From contig JAFCMP010000070.1 in the NCBI GenBank assembly GCA_017506865.1, forward strand, positions 124,001-188,000: a DNA stretch of 64,000 nt. Direction: 5' to 3'. The translations under genes and the position numbers were made by a program. Within the stretch, counting starts at the first letter, position 1, and each line of letters begins with the position of its first letter. The notes below the pieces were generated by a model. That model worked only from the letters and a program-made list of their open reading frames with translations. It had not been told where the DNA came from and made no database searches. Shown here in pieces: positions 54,948 to 64,000 of the stretch. This stretch comes from Tribonema minus. Taxonomy: Eukaryota; Sar; Xanthophyceae; Tribonematales; Tribonemataceae.

Positions 54948-57900
54948 TTATAGAGTCGGCGGTACCTGCGCCTCAACTGCCACCCCACCACCACCACCAT
55001 CAGCCTGAGCAGCAGCAGCAGCATCAGCAGCGTCCTCGCGCTGCAGCCTCTGCGCACCGCCCGCTGACGCAGCAGCAGCCTGCTGCTTCTGAGCCGCCAA
55101 CAGCGCCGCCGCTTGAGCGTTGCTGCCCGCTGAGGCGGCGGCGTGCTGCGCGCGCGGCGTCCGCTCCGGCAGCGGCGGCGCGGCCGCCTCCTCCGCAAAC
55201 AGCTCCTCGCGCCGCCGCTCGAGCAGCGCCTGCATGGCGGCAATGTCCGTCACGCTGAGCGCGCACTCGCTCAGCAGCGCCGCAAATGCGCGCGTCGCGA
55301 AGAGCTCGCCGTAGAAGTCTAGCGTTGGCGCGGGCAGCGCGCCGGCGCCGCCCGCCGCCGCCTCGACGAACGCCTGCGTCGCGCGCGAGGAAGCGCCATC
55401 GCGCGTGTGGCGATGAGATGCGGCAGAAGCGGGGCGCGGTCAGAGTCGACGCCGCCGCCGTCTCATCCGTGCATGCATGCATCGCCAAGTCGCCGTGGCC
55501 CAGAGAGAGCTGCCATGACGCTGTTGATGGCAACAACTGTTCCGTGCTTGTCCCCCTCCGCATGGGGTGCAAAAGTGATTCAGGGTTACCTCGCGCACCA
55601 CGTCAAGGATCAGAGGAGGCAAACTTTCGTCGGGCCGTAGAGTATGTTGTAATCAGGGTCAATGAATGAGAGCGGCTTGACAGCGGGTCGCTCCACTGTT
55701 TTCATCAGCCACCAAAATACAACACTATCACACGACACTACAGGTACCCAGATGCCTCGTATTGAGCCCTAACCCTAACCCTAACACTACACCTGGGCGT
55801 ACACTTGCTACTGCGCTCGCATCACCTGGGCGTACACTTGCTACTGCGCTCGCATAGACACCACCACAACAGCACTCCTGTGCAAACACGCCATACTTTC
55901 GCTGGAGCAACCCCAGCGGTGCCGGCGCCCCCTCTCTCACCTGCGAGTCGAAGCGCACAAGCCCCGATTGCGTGTCCACCGCGACGTACGCCGTGACGTC
56001 CAGCACGGCGCGCTGGAACTCGAGGAATGCGCGCTGCAGCGCCACGTCCGTGCGCGTCGGCGTGTACATGGGAAACATGCGCGCGTCGCCGCCGCCGCCG
56101 CCGCCTTCCGCCGCCTCGCGCCGCCGCTGCTGCTGCTGCTGCTGCTGCAGGCTGGCCACCTGGTCCCGCCACGCGCCGCCGCTCGCGCCGGCGTCGGCGC
56201 TCATATTGGAAGGCGACGACGGCGGCGACAGTACCTCCGCTGCGCCGCCAGCGCCGCTGGAATTGTTGATGACGTCCGCGCCGCCGGCGTCACGGCTGCC
56301 GCCAGTGACGCGGTCAAAGCTTGCGAGGCCCGGGTACAGCGACAGCTGCACGCGCTCCCGCAGCTCGTGCAGCGCCGCCGCCGGCAGCGCCGCCGCCGCC
56401 TCCGCCGCCGCGCACTTGGGGGGCAGCAGCGGCGCCGCGGCGGCGCCCGCCGCGTCGCCGCTGCTCGGCGGCGGCGGCACGACCTCGTCGTTGTCCAGGT
56501 CTATCTGCGTGGCCTGCCGCAGCATGCGCCGCACGCACTCCAGCGCCGCCGCGCCGGGCCCGGAGCCGCGCCGCGCGCCGCCGCGCGCGCCCGCAGCGCG
56601 CGACACCGACGCCGCGCAGGACTCCCGCGGCTGCAGCCCCCAGACCCAGCACCCCTCGCCGGCCGCCGCTGATGTTGCCGCCGCCGCCGCCGCCTCCGGC
56701 GCCGCAAAGGCTGTCTGCGCCGGCGCCGACGCTGCTGTCGGCGACTTAGAGATTGGCGGCGCCCCCTGCGCGATGCGCACCACGTCTCTATCGAGCCCTA
56801 CGAAGAAGGGGTGTCTTCCGCTGCTGCCGCCGCCGCCGCCAGTTTCGTCGCCACCGGACGTCGGCGACGCCGGCGCACCGCCGTTGCTGCCGCCCTGCCT
56901 GCCGCCCCTGCGCCCCGCCCCCGCGAGCGCGTCCTCCTGCACCTTGGCCCTCCAGAACGCGTAGACCTCGGCCGTCGGCAGCACGGGCGCGTACGCGTGG
57001 TGCCACTTGAGCGGCCACAGCAGCGCGCGCAGCGCCTCGCACGCCGCGCAGCGCAGCGTCGCGGAGCCGCCGACCACGACGACGGGGCGCTCGAGCGCCA
57101 GCGCGCGCAGCGCCGCAAGCGCCGTGTCGACGCTCAGCACGCGCAGCAGCGGCTCCAGCGGGAAGTCCAGCGACGGTATGGGGCCGCAGAACCAGAACGG
57201 CCACCGCGCCGGCGCGCGCTGCGCGGACGGCGCCAGCAGCGTGAGCACGGGGCTCTTGTCGGCGGCACTGCCGCTGCTGCCGCCGCCGCCGCTGCTGTCG
57301 CAGCGTAACCGCGACGTCCCCGGGCTGAGCGGCGGCTTCACTGGCGCAGCGGCGGTGGATGTGGCAGCAGCGGTGACTGCAGCAGCAAGAGCGCCAGCGG
57401 CGGTGCCGGATTCACCGGCAGCGGCCTCTGTGAGGAGCACCGCGCGTAGGGTGTCAAAGAGCGGATCGGGCGACAGTGCCGCGCGGCACCGCGGCATGAA
57501 CGCCGTGCCGCGCGCGCGGCTCCCCGGCAGCGGCGCCGCCGCGTGCCACGTCGTGAGGCACGCGCCGTACAGGACGATGTTGTTCAGCGTGTCGACGGCA
57601 ATCGGCAGCGGCGCGCGCTTCGCCGCCGCCGACGCCGGCGACGTCGGCGAGTTGGCGGCCGGGCTGCCCTGCTGCGCGCGGTTCGGCGGCGAGCCCGGCG
57701 ACCGCGGGCTGCCGGGGCCACCTGCGCGCTGCTGCTGCTGCTGGCGCGATGGCGACACCGCCGGCGACGGTGCGCGCTGCAGCAGAGGCCGCCGCCGCGG
57801 GGTCACAATCACAAAGTGGTGCAACGTGGACTGTGGGGGTTCGACTGCGGGCGCCGCCGCTGCCGCCGCCGCCGCCTCCGCAGCCGCAGCGTCGCCTGCC

Positions 57901-60900
57901 GCTGCCGCCGCCGCCGGCTGCTTGGGAGCGCGCGGCGGCACGACCATGGCGATGTGCGTCGGCAGGCAGTGCGCCGGCAGCACCTCGTGCACGCGCTTGC
58001 CGATCATCTCCAGCAGCGTCGCGTTCAGCAGCGACCGCGTGCCGCGGTCCTCCGCCTTGCCCGGCGGGATGCCGCGGCCCAGCGCCACGCCGCTGCCGCC
58101 GCCGCCGCTGCGCCCCGCCGCCGCCGCCGCCGCCGGCCGCACGATGCGCGCCACCGTCTGGTGCCGCAGCTGCCGCACGCGTGCCACGAAGCGCTGCTCT
58201 ATGGCCAGCCGCCGCGTGTCGGCGCCGCCCCTGTGCGGCGACCTCGAGCCGGCGGCAGCACCGCCGCCGCCGCTGCCCGCAGTGGGGGCGGCGGCGACGC
58301 TCGCGACGCAGCCCATGAGGCCGGGCGGCGGCGGCGGCGCAGAGGCTGCGGAGGGTGACGGGGAAGCAGCCGCTGCTGCTGCCGCGGCGGCGGCGGCAGC
58401 GCCCGCGCCGCCCTCGCCCAGCTCCAGCGTCTCCTCCACCGTAACCGCAAAGTTGAAGATGAGGTGCGGCGCCTGGAAGCACGCGAGCGCGTCCACGCGC
58501 GGCCCCTCGAGCGTCAGCACGTGGCTGAGCGCTGCCGCGTCGGCGCCGCTGCCCCCCGCCCCCCCCCTCACCACGAAGAGGTCCGCGAGCGGCGCGGCGG
58601 AGGCGCCAGCGGCGGCGGCGGCGGCGCGCGCCGACAGCGGCGCGCGCGGCCGCGGCGGCTCCGGCGGCGGCGCCGGGCACAGCAGGTGCACGGTGTGCTC
58701 GCCGGACGTGCAGGGCTGCGCGCGCGGCAGCGCCTTGCGCTTGACGTCGGCCATGTCGTTGAGCAGCTGCAGGCGCGCCTGGGGGGCGGGGGGCGGAGGC
58801 GAGGCAAGGCAGGGGGTGCGCAGCGCTGAGAGCGTGCGCGGTAGGCGTGGGTGATAGGGTGCGCGAGCTGCCGCGACTGTCCGTTCGCTGATGCAGCGCG
58901 CGCCACAGCGGCATTGAGAGGTTTGTGAACAGTGCCGAGCGCGTTGCGGCAAGTTCAACTCCTGATGCAAACTGTCCGATTCAACTCCTGCAGTCGCACG
59001 TAATGTGGCAACTGCCAAGCCTGACCCTCCAGGTCAATGAGCTTCTAAGTGCTCCCCCCAAAGCACTGCAGACAACCTGTGCACAGCTTCATCTGTGGGA
59101 ACAGGCGGTCACCGCGGCGCGTGCATGGACAGGGGGGCTCCGCGGCATCATGCAGGCGCACGCAGCGGCATTCGAGAAGGAGGCAAACGCCGCACGTAAA
59201 CGCCAACACCCTGACCCTAACCCTACCCCTACACACCCGCAGCCCGCGCTTCAGCGTCGTCCCAGCAACATCCGCCAGCGACATTGCGCAACGGCACCAG
59301 AGCGCGTGGGCGCGCAGACAGGGGGCGGCCAACGCGCATGCCCCAAACCTCAAGACGCAGCACTTCTGGCTACTTCAACGACAGCACTACTCAACAGCAG
59401 GTGCGCGCTGACAAGGTCAGAGCGCACGGGCGCGCAGACGGGGGGCGGCCGAACGGCGCGCGCCACGAACTTCAAGACACATCACTTCCGGCCACATTAA
59501 CAGCCGCACTACTGCACTTCACTTGGCAGCTGGCTCGCGGGCGCTGACCTGCAGCGGCGCGCACACGACGCTCAGCACCAAACCTCAAGATAGCACTTTC
59601 GGCTACCTCAACACCAGCACTACCTCCACTGCAAGTGCAAATACTGACCTGCAGCGGCGCGCACACGAAGCTCAGCATGTCGTCCGCAAAGTCCAGGAAC
59701 GACGGCGAGCGGTGCAGCGCGGGCACAAGCTCTGCCTGCATGTGGTGGTACGCCTGCTGCTGCGCGCGCAGCAGCGCGTCGCCCAGCGCGCTCACGGCCG
59801 CGCGCAGCCCCTCCGCACTCAGCCCCCCGGCCCCCGTCCCCGGCCTGGGGCATGTAGGTATGAGACGGCGGAGCGATGGCGGTGATGAGCGTAGAAGTAG
59901 ATATTGATGCAGATGACGAAAAGGGGGGGGGGGGGGGGCAGCGTGTGTGTGGTCATCTCAACTTCAACTTGAACTTTATAAGGAGGAGAAGGCGAGGAGT
60001 TCGCGAGCAGCCCCTCCGCGCTCAGCCCCCCGGCGCCCGTCCCCAGCCTGGGGTATGTAGGTATGAGACGGCGGAGCGAGGGCGGAGATGAGCGTGAGTT
60101 GACGCAGACAGGCAACAGGGGGGGGGGGGCGAGGGCGGGGGTCTCAACTTCAAATGTAAAAGCAAGGGGGAAAGAGTTGTTGCGACTGGCCTTGCAGACA
60201 GAGCGAGCGCAATGTGACAGCAGCTGCACTAACTCGCAGGGCAAACAGAGGGGCCTGCACCTGTGTCATGCGCGTGCAGGGCGCAACGCCAACGCTATGG
60301 CCTCGCCCTTACCCCAAATTGCCTAACCCCAACACCCTGTTCTATTGCCACCGCATCCTTCGGATATGCACACGGTACATACATGCACAAGCATCTTGCA
60401 GCACGTATGGGGCCCTTGCACTTGGCGTAGAATGTTGAGGTGCGCACTGTAGCGAGGAGCACAACAGCTCCATGTGTACTCGTTGCCATGCTGCGCCGAC
60501 AAGCCCGCGTGCTTCGTGCGCTTGTGCGGTGCGCCATCGCATCACCACACCCTGTTGATCTGCCTACCGGTCATGCATGCGCAAGCGTCCTGCAGCACAC
60601 GTGGCCAGCCTCACACGCCCCTGCTCTCTGTACACGACCAGCCCACTCCTGGGTGCGCCGCACTGCTGCGACGGTGCCAGCAACGACTACAGCAGCAGCG
60701 CTCAAGCTTGTGCGGTGCGCCATGGCATCACCATGCCCTGGTGATCTGCCTACGGTTCACACCTCGCCGGCGTCACGCACCCTTGCTCTCTGCACGCGGC
60801 GAGCCCACTCCTGGGTGCGCCGTAGATACTGCAAGCCATGGCGAGCGCCACATAGACATGGCACTGCCCATCGCCTCAGCATCCAGGAAGCGAGTCATTG

Positions 60901-62658
60901 TAGCCCGCGCTTGCAGAAGTGTGAGAGCAGGTGAACACTGACTGATAGAGTGGCAACGGCAAGTACCTCCTGCGGCAGCTCCGCAGCAGGCAACGCCGTT
61001 GTCTTGCGCACCAATGTATACATGTCCACGGACATGAAAAATCTCCTTTGAGATATGAATACTTCTACATGTATCCCTACCCATCTGTAATCTCAAGCGA
61101 CATTGCAGCGGATGCAGGGGGGGGGGGGGCAGCGGTACTGGTCCCTACGCTGGACGTCGGGAATCGATGACACGATCTGCTACTTGAAGTTGAAGTTCAT
61201 GAAATGAATACCTAAACTTCAACCCACCCGTGCGGGCTGCTCAGGCCGCTCGTGCGCGGCAGCTCCCAGCCGACGCGCCCCTCCCACCCGATGCGCAGCG
61301 CGTGTATGCGCCGCAGCAGCTGCGTGCGCGTCTCCTGGTCCACCGCGCACGCCCCGGGCTCCGGCTCCACGCCCGCGGCGCCGCCGCCGCCGCTGCTGCC
61401 GCTGCCGCCGCCGCTGCCGATCGCGTGCGCAGCCTCCGGGGGGAAGAAGCGCGCGCGCAGCTTGCCGCACTCGTCGAGCAGGTGGTGCACGGCGTTGCCC
61501 ACGCCCTCGCCCGTGCCGCGCTCGCCGAGGGCCTTGAAGACGCCGGCGCACAGCGGGCGCGTCGTCTGCGCCGCGCAGGGGGGGGGAGGGGGGGGGCGCG
61601 GGCGGCACGGAAAGAACTTAAACGGCTAGAACACGCCTGACAGGCTGGTGCAGCGGGCGTGGTGATGTGTTGAATGCAGCGAGTGTTGGCGCAGCTGCGG
61701 CTGCGCCCGCGACAGTGGCGGCTGCAGCAGCGGCGGCAGCGGCAGCAGCAGCAGCGCCGGCAGCAGCGGCAGCAGCAGCAGCGCCGGCAGCAGCAGCAGC
61801 AGCAGCAGCAGCGGCATGGTGCGCTGCCGACGGCTATTGCTGCCCCTCCTTGCACACGCACACAGGGCGTCACGCGCACGGTACCGCATGCCACCCCTCT
61901 GCCATCGCTCACCGTGAGTATGGTCAGGTACAGGCGGTAGCTGCACGCGACGTCCGGCGGGCACTCGCCCGGCACCGCCACGAAGCGCTGCAGCGCGGCG
62001 TTGAGCGGCGACCCCTCCGCCAGCAGCTGCGGCAGCGTGAGCGGGTAGTGCGCGCTCAGCGAGTCGCGCAGCGCGCCGTAGCTCGCGCTCGCGCAGAAGC
62101 GCGGGTACCAGCGCACCATGAGCTCCAGGTGCACGAAGGCCTGCGCGGCGGCGAAGGCGGCGGCGGGCGGCGCGCCGGCGGCGTGCGCGGCGCGCGTGTG
62201 CGCAGACACCGCGGCGGGGACATCTAGGGACAGCGCGGACGCGTCGGGCGCGAAGAAGCGGGAGATGAGGTTGTCGCTGCGGCCGTCGTCGTCCTCGGCG
62301 CTGAGGGCCTCCGACCGCACCTGCTCCACCTCGAACCAGAAGAGGAGCTTGTGGGCCTGCCCGTGGAGGCTGCGGCGGCGGAGAGAGGGCGCAGTGTTGG
62401 CGCTGTGAGTGTTGGTGCGGGTGCGAGTGCGGCAACATCCCTCGATGCACATCTCTCGATGCACATTGCTCTCAGTTGGTGTGGAGGTACTGCTGAAACT
62501 CATTAGCAACCAAGGATCAAGACTCACCCGCAGAAGTCCAGGAAGTAGGAAAACCTAGCTGGGTCATGCAGAACAGCCTCGAAGGCACGTATCCTTGCGG
62601 CCCGCCTCGCCACCAGCAGAGGGTCCCGTGGACTGCCTGGATGCTCCAATTTTCTCAT
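54948..62658 (-). CDS. RGS-DENN domain protein
   Basis: Exons on the minus strand: 62658-62528, 62369-61913, 61565-61228, 61084-60967, 59844-59649, 58778-55941, 55373-54948. All phases agree except between the fourth and fifth, where a small exon or different junction must be missed. About 1500 residues. Exons 1-2 encode an RGS-like fold: RAFEAVLHDPARFSYFLDFC, then HKLLFWFEVEQVR, then AQAFVHLELMVRWYPRFCAS. Exon 5 has a second RGS-like end (HHMQAELVPALHRSPSFLDF). Exon 6 (946 codons) holds a DENN module: a split uDENN with LNNIVLYGACLTTWH, cDENN (LEPLLRVLSVDTALAALRAL, LERPVVVVGGSA, LLWPLKWHHAYAPVLP), and a dDENN-like end (FLEFQRAVLDVTAYVAVD). DENN proteins activate Rab GTPases; RGS domains accelerate G-alpha GTP hydrolysis. 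The linkers are Ala/Gly/Ser-rich. Start chosen as the first ATG in frame with the RGS core. Confidence 0.75.
59545..59690 (-). repeat. Ghost copy of RGS-DENN exon 5 end
   Basis: 59545-59580 repeats 59645-59680 (ctgacctgcagcggcgcgca, then acgaagctcagca), that is, the end of exon 5 plus donor. Weaker copies around 59300-59340 and 59410-59460 share ggcgcgcagacggggggcgg with each other. Confidence 0.65.
60004..60085 (-). repeat. Ghost copy of RGS-DENN exon 5 start plus acceptor
   Basis: It matches 59808-59890 (GLSAEGL... on the minus strand and the upstream acceptor region with gtaggtatgagacggcggag). Some 80 bases are nearly identical. Confidence 0.8.
60505..60825. repeat. Tandem duplicate inside RGS-DENN intron 4
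   Basis: 60511-60668 and 60703-60823 share cttgtgcggtgcgccat, atctgccta, and cccactcctgggtgcgccg. If the missing exon between 60967 and 59844 exists, this pair is a candidate for its ghosts. Confidence 0.6.
61730..61815. repeat. CAG/CGG triplet tract in RGS-DENN intron 2
   Basis: Imperfect cagcagcagcggcag units for about 85 bases, within the intron between 61912 and 61566. Confidence 0.85.
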
Positions 62659-62942
62659 TGTTGTGGAGATCCAGATGCAAGGTGTATCCTCAAACAGCTT
62701 CCTGGTCTCTCTTCTGGAACGCCATTGACGCGATGATCACGTCAACTACACACATGTGTCTGCACACCGGGATGGGATGAAGTTGGCAGGCAAAAGTGAA
62801 GTTGGCAGGCGAAGTTGCACGAGAAGAAGGTTCGCGACGTCGCGAAGAGTGGTGGCGGCAGCAGCTGTCAGTGCGGCGGGCGATGCGACACGTGCGCTTT
62901 TGAGGAGCGAATCGATTTGCAGGAACGGCAGGTTCCTGCCTC
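62659..62942. promoter_or_regulatory. Divergent promoter region between RGS-DENN and IPP isomerase genes
   Basis: The two start codons (62658 on minus, 62943 on plus) face away from each other across 284 bases. This must hold both 5' UTRs and core promoters. A tandem tgaagttggcaggc repeat is at 62779-62811. No TATA box is evident to me. Confidence 0.55.
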
Positions 62943-63833
62943 ATGACGAGAGCGTGGTGCCTGGGCCTTGTGGCGGCATGTTCGCCTTTGACGAGCGCAT
63001 TCGTTGGCCCGCTAGCCGCGCACTTGACGAACTCAAGGCCTGCCAGCGCGCGTTATGCTGAGGCACCTCCAACAACAGCAGCAGCGGCGGCAACAGCAGA
63101 ACAGTTCACAGACGAACTGGGACAGATAGACCCGGAGCAAGCGGCGATGATGGAGGAGCTCTGCATAGTTGTGGACCGCGACGACAAGCCCCTGGCCCCC
63201 GCCACCAAGGTCCAGGCGCACCTGTGCAGCGAGGGCCTCGCCCTGCACCGCGCCTTCTCCGTCTTCCTCTTCGACAGCAGCGGCCGCATGCTGCTGCAGC
63301 GGCGCGCGCTGTCCAAGCACACGTTCCCGGGCTACTGGACCAACGCGTGCTGCAGCCACCCGTTGTGGAACGACTTCGAGATGGGGTTGGACGGCGACGC
63401 CGACAGTTCGAGCGCGCTGGAGGCGGCGGCGCGCGGCGCGCGGCGTGCGGCGGCGCGCAAGCTCGAGCAGGAGCTGGGCGTGCCCGCGGGGCAGCTGCCG
63501 GAGTCGGCGCTGCGGCTCATGACGCGCATCCACTACCGCGCCGAGTCGGAGGACGGCGTGTGGGGCGAGCACGAGGTCGACTACATCTTCCTCGCGCAGG
63601 CGGACGTGGACGTCGCGCCCAACGCGAACGAGGTCGCGGAGGCGGCGTACGTGACGCGCGCGGAGCTGCGCGCGCTGCTCGCGCGCGCGGACGCCGGCGA
63701 CGCGCGCTTCACGCCGTGGTCGCGCCACGTCATCGACGCCTTCGCGCACGCGTGGTGGGACGCGCTGGGCAACGCGGCCGCGCTCGACGCGCTCGCGGAC
63801 GAAGTGATTCACCGCGTCGGCGACTGCGCCTGA
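62943..63833 (+). CDS. idi: Isopentenyl-diphosphate delta-isomerase (type I), plastid-targeted
   Basis: A single-exon gene of 296 residues. It interconverts isopentenyl and dimethylallyl diphosphate for isoprenoid, carotenoid and chlorophyll-tail synthesis. The Nudix-type core is clear: HRAFSVFLFDSSGRMLLQRR, KHTFPGYWTNACCSHPL with the catalytic Cys, a Nudix-like helix ARKLEQELGV, and WGEHEVDYIFLAQAD with the catalytic Glu. The N-terminus MTRAWCLGLVAACSPLTSAF is a signal peptide, cut before VGP at a motif like ASAF, then a transit-like stretch (LTNSRPASARYAEA). This bipartite form targets complex plastids. Length and motifs are normal, and no frame breaks are seen. Confidence 0.93.
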   Translation: MTRAWCLGLVAACSPLTSAFVGPLAAHLTNSRPASARYAEAPPTTAAAAATAEQFTDELGQIDPEQAAMMEELCIVVDRDDKPLAPATKVQAHLCSEGLALHRAFSVFLFDSSGRMLLQRRALSKHTFPGYWTNACCSHPLWNDFEMGLDGDADSSSALEAAARGARRAAARKLEQELGVPAGQLPESALRLMTRIHYRAESEDGVWGEHEVDYIFLAQADVDVAPNANEVAEAAYVTRAELRALLARADAGDARFTPWSRHVIDAFAHAWWDALGNAAALDALADEVIHRVGDCA

Positions 63834-64000
63834 GCCGTGCTGCAGACGTCGGTGTAGCGAGGCGGCGGCCTCGTTGGAGGCAGGGGGATATGGTGGATGT
63901 AGAGGTTGGCCTTCAGGGGTGGTTGTCGTGCTGCGCACTGGGTTCGTGCCACGCCGTGCCACAGCGCGTGCTGTGAAGGCTTCATGTTTTTTGTCAATGA

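Noticed and set aside
57007-58854. 615-codon plus-strand frame over the DENN exon
   Set aside because: Antisense shadow of exon 6. The minus frame carries the DENN motifs and matching splice phases.

Overview
The window is nuclear DNA from a microbial eukaryote, most likely an alga with a red-type secondary plastid. The evidence is as follows. Genes have many spliceosomal introns with GT-AG (twice apparently GC-AG) junctions. Coding regions are GC-rich, with Ala/Gly/Ser runs. TTAGGG-type repeats are scattered through non-coding DNA. Two plastid-pathway proteins, a bacterial-type sigma factor and isopentenyl-diphosphate isomerase, each carry a hydrophobic leader followed by an SAF-V motif, resembling the ASAF cleavage signal of stramenopile, haptophyte and cryptophyte plastid proteins. 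EsV-1-7 repeat genes, and bZIP basic regions of the RERNRxHA type, favour a stramenopile, but the sequence alone does not settle the lineage.

Layout. 1-6.3 kb (+): 3' part of a glucose/sorbosone-dehydrogenase-like gene ending in two 10-cysteine domains. 6.3-10.8 kb: no supported gene. 10.9-14.5 kb (+): TPR / F-box-like protein, followed directly by a (GCC)n tract. 16.1-18.0 kb (+): transcription factor with two bZIP basic regions. 19.7-20.2 kb (+): BRCT protein. 21.6-23.1 kb (-): plastid sigma factor. 24.1-33.6 kb: three tandem EsV-1-7 genes (-), a duplicated 5' fragment of the sigma gene, and an Ala/Ser-rich open region. 35.6-39.2 kb: two direct copies of a defective hAT element. 40.6-54.1 kb (-): complete 12-exon plasma-membrane-type Ca2+-ATPase. 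54.9-62.7 kb (-): RGS-DENN protein. 62.9-63.8 kb (+): IPP isomerase, divergent from the RGS-DENN gene.

The most striking pattern concerns introns. In the Ca2+-ATPase, the RGS-DENN gene and the dehydrogenase, introns are filled with degenerate tandem copies of the adjoining exon edge together with its splice site ('ghost' junctions), often in units of about 140-180 bp. At least 14 junctions show it. This suggests introns in this genome grow by repeated tandem duplication across exon-intron boundaries and carry decoy splice sites. Other notable items are a 30-bp perfect palindrome with 5-bp target duplication that breaks the third EsV-1-7 gene, the dual-bZIP and RGS-DENN architectures, and an eight-cysteine loop inserted in the Ca2+-ATPase.

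Functionally the set mixes calcium export, G-protein/Rab signalling, plastid transcription, isoprenoid synthesis and transcription control. The genes do not form an operon-like group.
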